Below are positions 22,514 through 30,000 of a DNA stretch of 30,000 nucleotides, one piece after another. The notes below the pieces were generated by a model that was given only the letters and a program-made list of their open reading frames with translations, was not told the origin of the DNA and made no database searches. The position numbers and the translations under genes are program-made. Numbering within the stretch: position 1 is the stretch's first letter; every line of letters starts with the position of its first letter. This DNA is from Neocallimastix lanati (nom. inval.) (taxonomy: Eukaryota > Neocallimastigomycota > Neocallimastigomycetes > Neocallimastigales > Neocallimastigaceae): the NCBI GenBank assembly GCA_016946835.1, contig JACVTC010000023.1:857501-887500 (forward strand), written 5' to 3'.

Positions 22514-22642
22514 GAATAAAAAATAAATAAAAAAAATAATATTTTAATATTACTGAAATATATTAAAATATATTACAAAGAATAAAAAATGAATAAAAAT
22601 AATATTTTAATATCACTGAAATATATTAAAATATATTACAAA
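22514..22642. repeat. Tandem duplication, two copies of a 63-66 bp unit
   Basis: Copy one (22514-22579) and copy two (22580-22642) share GAATAAAAAAT at the left and the long match TATTTTAATAT(T/C)ACTGAAATA...TATTACAAA. They differ by one T/C change in the core, one base near the left end and a three-base A-run length difference, so the duplication looks recent relative to the rest of the spacer. Confidence 0.85.
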
Positions 22643-23639
22643 CAATAATTGTGTATTCTATAAAAAAAAAAAAAAGATACAATAAATAACATTTTTAACT
22701 ACAAAAGTAATTATTAACTAACTAAAATTGTAGAAAACATTAATTTTCAATTTTTTTTATTATTACTAATATCTATCTAAATATAATATAATATATAAAT
22801 AAAAACCTTAATAACTATAAAAATTATTTATATATAAAAGAATAAATAGATTCATAGCTTATTTACAAGAAAATCAATTATTAAATAATTTATAATTGTG
22901 GCTGATGTTAAATGTTAAATCATACTACTTCATAAAAAAATACTAGTTAATATTTATTTTATTATATTTTATTTCCTTATATTTTTGTAATTAGCTATCA
23001 TATTGAATAGCTTTCTATTATATTATTATTATGAAATACTTTATATCATTTTTAATTATATAACAATTTCTTTTCATTAGTATTTGAAAAAATTAATAAA
23101 ATATATCCTTTTTATTGATTATTAAACTATTATTTAAAATAATTAAACTAAGAAAAGAAATTTTCAAAGAAATTTTTTCAATAATTGGTTTAATATAGTA
23201 CTTAAAGCTACCTAATAAAATAACTTTATTACAATAAAATATCACAACAAAAAAAAATAAAATAAAAAGATATTTATTATTTTATATATAACGTTAATTT
23301 TTGAATTATTTTAATAGAAATATAAGTTTATCATAAATACTTGAAACAATATAATTTAAATATAAATGATTCAATTTAATTATATAACAGATGATAAAAA
23401 TTACATTTATTCATTAATAATATTACTTTATTTTAGGAATGTTTATATTAATATATTAACATAATTTATAATAAATCACAAAGATTTTTTGAAACCAAAT
23501 AAATAAATTCTTATATATATATATATAGGAAGATAAAGTACAACAAACAAGTTTAAAGACAAGGAAAATTGATATAATAATTATAAGGCAATGAAATACA
23601 TGATATATATATTATTATACATAATTTACTTTTTTCATA
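22643..23639. other. AT-rich spacer
   Basis: A/T sequence with a short A-run (22662-22675) and a TA tract (23514-23526). No gene, RNA or element recognised. Confidence 0.5.
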
Positions 23640-23921
23640 CATATTGATGTTCCTTCATATGATGCATTATATATTATCTAATGATTACTAATTTATAATA
23701 AATATACTTGAACATATTTGTATATTTCAATGACCTCTGAAAAAAGTTTTATTGATTTTTGCTAAAGAAGTGAAAAATGGTGAAATCCATCACCTTACAA
23801 TATATAATGTGAGAACTTATTCAAAAAAAGGGTAAAATATGATGAAGAAAAAGCCCTTTAAATTATTAAAAATCTCTTATTAACATTTTGTAATGTACCT
23901 TTTAAAAGAACAGATTATTAA
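23640..23921 (+). pseudogene. Decayed reading frame, unidentified
   Basis: Three plus-strand pieces look like protein but are broken by stops and frameshifts: HIDVPSYDALYII (23640-23678) to a TAA; KKVLLIFAKEVKNGEIHH with TIYNVRTYSKKG after it (23734-23832) to a TAA; and, in the next frame, KYDEEKAL, a TAA, then NLLLTFCNVPFKRTDY to a TAA at 23919-23921. The pieces follow one another with no large gap, as expected for one gene after small indels and nonsense changes. No intact start or family is recognisable. The ATG frame 23893-24081 overlaps in another phase and turns into Phe-rich noise. It sits about 400 bases from the converging CBM18 pseudogene, so both may belong to one decaying patch. 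Confidence 0.4.
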
Positions 23922-24312
23922 GCACTTTCTTGTGAACAATAATTTATTGATTTATTACACTTCATTTTATTTAATTTTTTTTTGTTTGTTTGTTTATTCG
24001 TTTATTTCGTTTGTTGGCTGGTTTGTTTCTTTATTTGCTTGTTTTAATTATCAATTTTTTTTTCATTCCATTTTTTTTTAATTGATTCATATATTAGTTT
24101 ATAATATTTAATTGCACAATATAAATACCTTTATTTATTTAAATTTATATATTACTTTTATTAGGTATTTCTTTTACAATTAATTTATTAATTTATTATT
24201 AAAATCTTAATTTATATTTATTCTAGAGCTTTACCACAATATTTTTTAAAAAATTTAGAAATTAAATATTTATTTATTTTAAACATAATAATATATAGTT
24301 ATATTAATAACT

Positions 24313-25130
24313 TTATTTGATGTGTCCATATTTGCTTTGACAACTGATACCACAATGGTTGGATGTCGTACTGTAATATCTCCACTGATTACACCAGGAC
24401 AGACTCCATATCCACTACCACACTTAGTAATTTTACCAGAGTATTATAGCTTGAGATTTTGACGTTGTTAGTGATTTTTATAAAGTTTTATAATATCTAT
24501 CATCAAAACTTGGTATATTATTCAGTTTTCCTTTGCTACAATAATGACAATTTATTAATAAATATTGATAGTTATTTTTACTATATTCATCTATTCTTTT
24601 AGGGCTTGAAAAGTCTGCTTTTTCACATTTATACATGGCTACTGCTACAACATCAAATGGTCCTATGACAGATATATAATTTTTTACATCATTAGAGTAG
24701 TCCTTTAATTTTCTATAGGATCAGATAAATTCATGGAAATTAATCATACTCTATATCTGAATATGAAATTCTATAAAATCCACTGTATTTATTATTTAAT
24801 TCAACATATAAATTTGAGGAATATAATAAATTTTGGACTCTACAATAACTAGCACTTTTTACATCATTATTTCGATTTTTAATAAAGTTATATAAACTTT
24901 TGAAGATATCTTGAAATGATTTATTTTTCAATTTAATATTAATGGCTTCATTATAACGAAGTTCTAAAATTAACTTGTAAATTTCACAGTGGTATTGTCC
25001 CATCAACACTAAATTGTTATTACCTCACATTAGCTTTAACCTATGATATATTTTATGTTGTCAATTTGTATAAAGTAATTATTGAATTGAATATCTGAAA
25101 ATTTCAAAGCTTCATTATACATTTATGCTT
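24313..25130 (-). pseudogene. Decayed gene ending in a broken hevein-type chitin-binding domain (CBM18)
   Basis: The C-terminal part (24425-24313) begins KCGSGYGVCPG, the opening of a hevein/CBM18 domain. It then continues in a frame shifted as by a one-base loss with CNQWRYYSTTSNHC and GISCQSKYGHIK to a TAA. Two of the expected Cys are replaced (YC to YY, GHC to GHI) and the central CC pair is lost. Upstream the same strand carries an 89-codon open piece starting at 25009 (YNEAINIKLKNK, SASYCRVQNLLYS, SGFYRISYSDIEYD) that ends in TAA at 24740. Another piece follows in a shifted frame with VIGPFDVVAVAMYKCEKADF and SFDDRYYKTL, ended by TAA at 24478. A further scrap, MYNEALKFSD, lies near 25120. 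CBM18 modules bind chitin and are common in secreted proteins of gut fungi. The upstream part is not a family I recognise. Several frameshifts and stops make function unlikely. Confidence 0.75.
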
Positions 25131-25966
25131 TTTTCATTTTATTATTTTTTATTTTTTTATTTTTTTAACTTTTAAAATAATAAATTGAATAAAAATATAT
25201 TATTTTAATAATTAAAATTATTTTGTAATAAGAAATATTTAAAAAAATAAATAAATAAATAAAATATAATAAAACAAATAAAGTAATATAAATAAAAATA
25301 AACCAAACTATATTCCATTATAATAAAAAATACTATATATAAGATAATTATATTTCATTATAATAATAAAAATTATATGAAATGATGATTTTATTATAAT
25401 AATGGATATTATATGAAATAATTATTTTTTATTATAATAATTTGATTTAAAAATCAATCGATATATATATATATATTAACTTTAGTTGTAAAAATTAAAA
25501 GAAATAAAAAATATTATTAAAAGTTACCTTTTTGATATAATCATTAGGTACTAAAATAAAATATAAAATAATAAAAATAGTAATTTGATTAAATTATATT
25601 TTAATTTAGTTTTACTTATTGTTTTCTGTTATAGTCATGTTTTCGGTGAATTTTTTTTATAATACCAATTTCACACTGAAATAAACTTCTGATGTTTATA
25701 TAATATTTTTTATTGTTTTGTTTTGTTTTATTCAATATATGATTTATATTCATATTTCAACTATTTATTTTATTTTAGAGATGTACTGGGTTATTTCCTT
25801 TCTTTCTTTATTTTTTATTTATAAAATATGATATAAATGATATTAATAACCTATCTTATAAACTATATATTTTATTATAATAACGATATATTATTATTTT
25901 TTTTTTTTTTTTTTTTGGATTTTGTTGACACCTTTGATGAGTTTTCAATTAAAAAAAAAAAAATAA
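25131..25966. other. AT-rich spacer
   Basis: Diverged, partly inverted repeats built on ATTATATTTCATTATAATAAT fill 25310-25445. T-run at 25895-25916 and an A-run at 25951-25963. A small imperfect hairpin (TTTCGGTGAA / TTCACACTGAAA) sits at 25641-25682. No gene seen. Confidence 0.5.
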
Positions 25967-26089
25967 CATACTTATCCTATATGTGTTAATAATTATGAAG
26001 TCGTACCTCCCCCTTCAAATTATGAAGTTCGCATTAACGCAACTTATGAATGTCTAAATTTTATATCTGAAAACATTATTAATTGTTAA
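25967..26089 (+). other. Coding-like island, unidentified
   Basis: Forty codons between two TAA stops read HTYPICVNNYEVVPPPS, then NYEVRINATYECLNF and ISENIINC. The patch is less AT-rich than its surroundings and includes an internal direct repeat (AATTATGAAGT, twice). There is no ATG and no clear splice site. Gene relic or remnant exon is plausible; identity unknown. Confidence 0.25.
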
Positions 26090-26115
26090 TAATACTCTTG
26101 ATTGTATTTTGGGTT

Positions 26116-26200
26116 GACAATTGCAAAAACATTTTTTTTAGTATTTTTTTTTTAATTGTCCTTCCGCTTTAGTTAATCCCGTTCTAAAAAAAATGTTTTT
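26116..26200. repeat. Nested inverted repeats, 17-bp perfect arms around a shorter pair
   Basis: AAAAACATTTTTTTTAG (26125-26141) is exactly reverse-complementary to 26184-26200, with a 42-base spacer. A second, offset pair GACAATT (26116-26122) / AATTGTC (26154-26160) interleaves with it. The spacer includes CCTTCCGCTTTAGTTAATCC, unusually GC-rich here. It could fold as alternative hairpins in RNA or be the edge of a small element. Confidence 0.75.
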
Positions 26201-27063
26201 TCAAATATCAAATATGACCTTTTATTCTTTATTATGTAATATACAATTAAAAAAATTTAAAAATAAAATAAAAATAAAAATAAAAAAAAAAAAAAAAAAA
26301 ACATAAAATAAAGAAAAAAGCAATTCTTTTTGTAAATTTTTAATCTTAAATTTAAAATTTAATTCATTATAAAAAATATTAATTTATTGAATTAAACTTT
26401 AATTCTTAATATAATTTTAAAGAGAATTGTATAATAATATATAAATTATTTTGTGGCTTAAAAATAAAAAAATAACTAATCATAATTAAATTTAATTATA
26501 AAAATTATTTACTTAATTAAAAATTATAATATTTTATATATACCGTTTAGTGAAATTGTGAAATATACTTTTATTTAAAATTTAGTAATTTTTATTATAG
26601 TTTATCGAGTATATTAGCATTTTATGATAAAAGATGTTAATATTTATAAAATAATTTATCTTATTTACTTCCCATCATTACGATTCAATATATATGGATG
26701 AATGATCTATAAAAAAAAATCATTTTATAATTATGCAAATATTTTATTATTATTATTTTACTTTGATTTTTATTCTTATTTTTATTTTAAATATATATTA
26801 AAAGTTATATTAAGATTTATTATTCAAAAGAATTTTCCAAAATTATTTATATTGGTTTAAAAAAAAAAATTTTTTTTTTTTTATAGATTTTAAAACTTAA
26901 ATTTTTATAAAAATATTTTTTTTTTAGAAAATTATAATCCATATATAGATACAATAATAAATTTTAAATTTTAATAATTTCAAAATTAAAATTCACACAA
27001 TATCTCTTTATTTTTTAAAGCTGTTTTATATAATTATAAAAACAAAAGGAATTTATACTAAAC

Positions 27064-27065
<2 letters not shown>
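26201..27065. other. AT-rich spacer
   Basis: Simple A/T sequence with an A-run (26283-26300) and T-runs near 26870-26881. No gene or RNA recognised. Confidence 0.5.
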
Positions 27066-27095
<30 letters not shown>

Positions 27096-27184
27096 TTTTA
27101 CTTATTTACTTATTTACTTATTTACTTATTTACTTATTTACTTATTTACTTATTTACTTATTTACTTATTTACTTATTTATTAT
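27066..27184. repeat. (TTTA)n passing into an octamer array (TTTACTTA)n
   Basis: About eight TTTA units (27067-27098) are followed by about ten units of TTTACTTA to 27184. The octamer looks like two TTTA units with a T-to-C change in every second one that then spread through the array as a unit. Confidence 0.92.
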
Positions 27185-27571
27185 TGAAATTTGATTATAT
27201 AAAAATTTTGTACAAAATTTTAATATTATAATTACGGAAAAAATATTTCAATATATGAATTTAAATTTAAAAAAAAAAAATTTAATAATTTCAGGGGAAT
27301 CAAAAAAGAATAATAAAAAATAATAAAAAAATTTTTTTATTATAATTAATGATATAATTTATTTTTAATATAAAAAATACAATTGAATAAAAAAATTAAA
27401 TCATATAGTATACTATTATTATTTAAAAAATAATATTATGGTTATATTATTATTTAAAAAAAAAAATAATAAATAAATGAATAATTATATTATATAATTC
27501 CAATAATTATTTTTTTTCTTATTGTAATATAAATATATATTTATATATATATAAATTTTGAAGAAAAAAAA
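27185..27571. promoter_or_regulatory. Presumed promoter and 5' UTR of the LRGUK-like gene
   Basis: Nearly pure A/T sequence directly upstream of the start codon, with a run of A immediately before the ATG (AAAAAAAAATGG), as is common for starts in AT-rich fungi. No specific element can be named. Confidence 0.35.

Positions 27572-30000
<2,429 letters not shown>

Overview
The window reads as nuclear DNA of an extremely AT-rich, flagellated fungus, most likely an anaerobic gut fungus (Neocallimastigomycota). This is inferred from several things seen together: gene-poor, visibly more than 80% AT spacers full of A/T homopolymers and AT microsatellites; spliceosomal introns with GTAAG/GTAAT donors; a fungal-type Zds cell-cycle regulator rich in Asn, Ser and Gln; a decayed hevein-type chitin-binding (CBM18) gene; and an LRGUK-type leucine-rich-repeat plus guanylate-kinase protein, a family linked to flagella and microtubules. 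The standard genetic code fits every gene.

Layout. 1-1887 (-): the 5' two-thirds of a non-LTR (LINE) retrotransposon ORF, 629 codons without a stop, holding an endonuclease/exonuclease/phosphatase (EEP) domain and the very start of the reverse transcriptase, cut by the window edge. 1888-4438: AT-rich spacer. 4439-5838 (-): a two-exon TLC-domain membrane protein. 5839-12956: a 7 kb spacer with a heptamer satellite, a degenerate minisatellite, a strong 28-bp hairpin and two short coding-like islands. 12957-19109 (-): a single-exon, 2050-residue Zds-like protein whose C-terminus carries the diagnostic Zds_C motif. 19110-23639: spacer with a palindrome and a 63-66 bp duplication. 23640-23921 (+): a decayed reading frame of unknown identity. 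24313-25130 (-): a frameshifted pseudogene ending in a broken CBM18. 25131-27571: spacer with another coding-like island and a nested inverted repeat. 27572-30000 (+): the first five exons of an LRGUK-like gene, cut by the window edge just after the P-loop of its guanylate kinase domain.

The genes show no operon-like or pathway relation; they are independent eukaryotic transcription units in a repeat-rich landscape. I found no convincing new multi-gene system. The points most worth following are the RRM-like N-terminal domain fused into the LINE ORF, the very large Zds protein, the LRGUK with an aberrant P-loop, the nearly pure (TAT)91 tract in an LRGUK intron, and several gene relics and hairpins.
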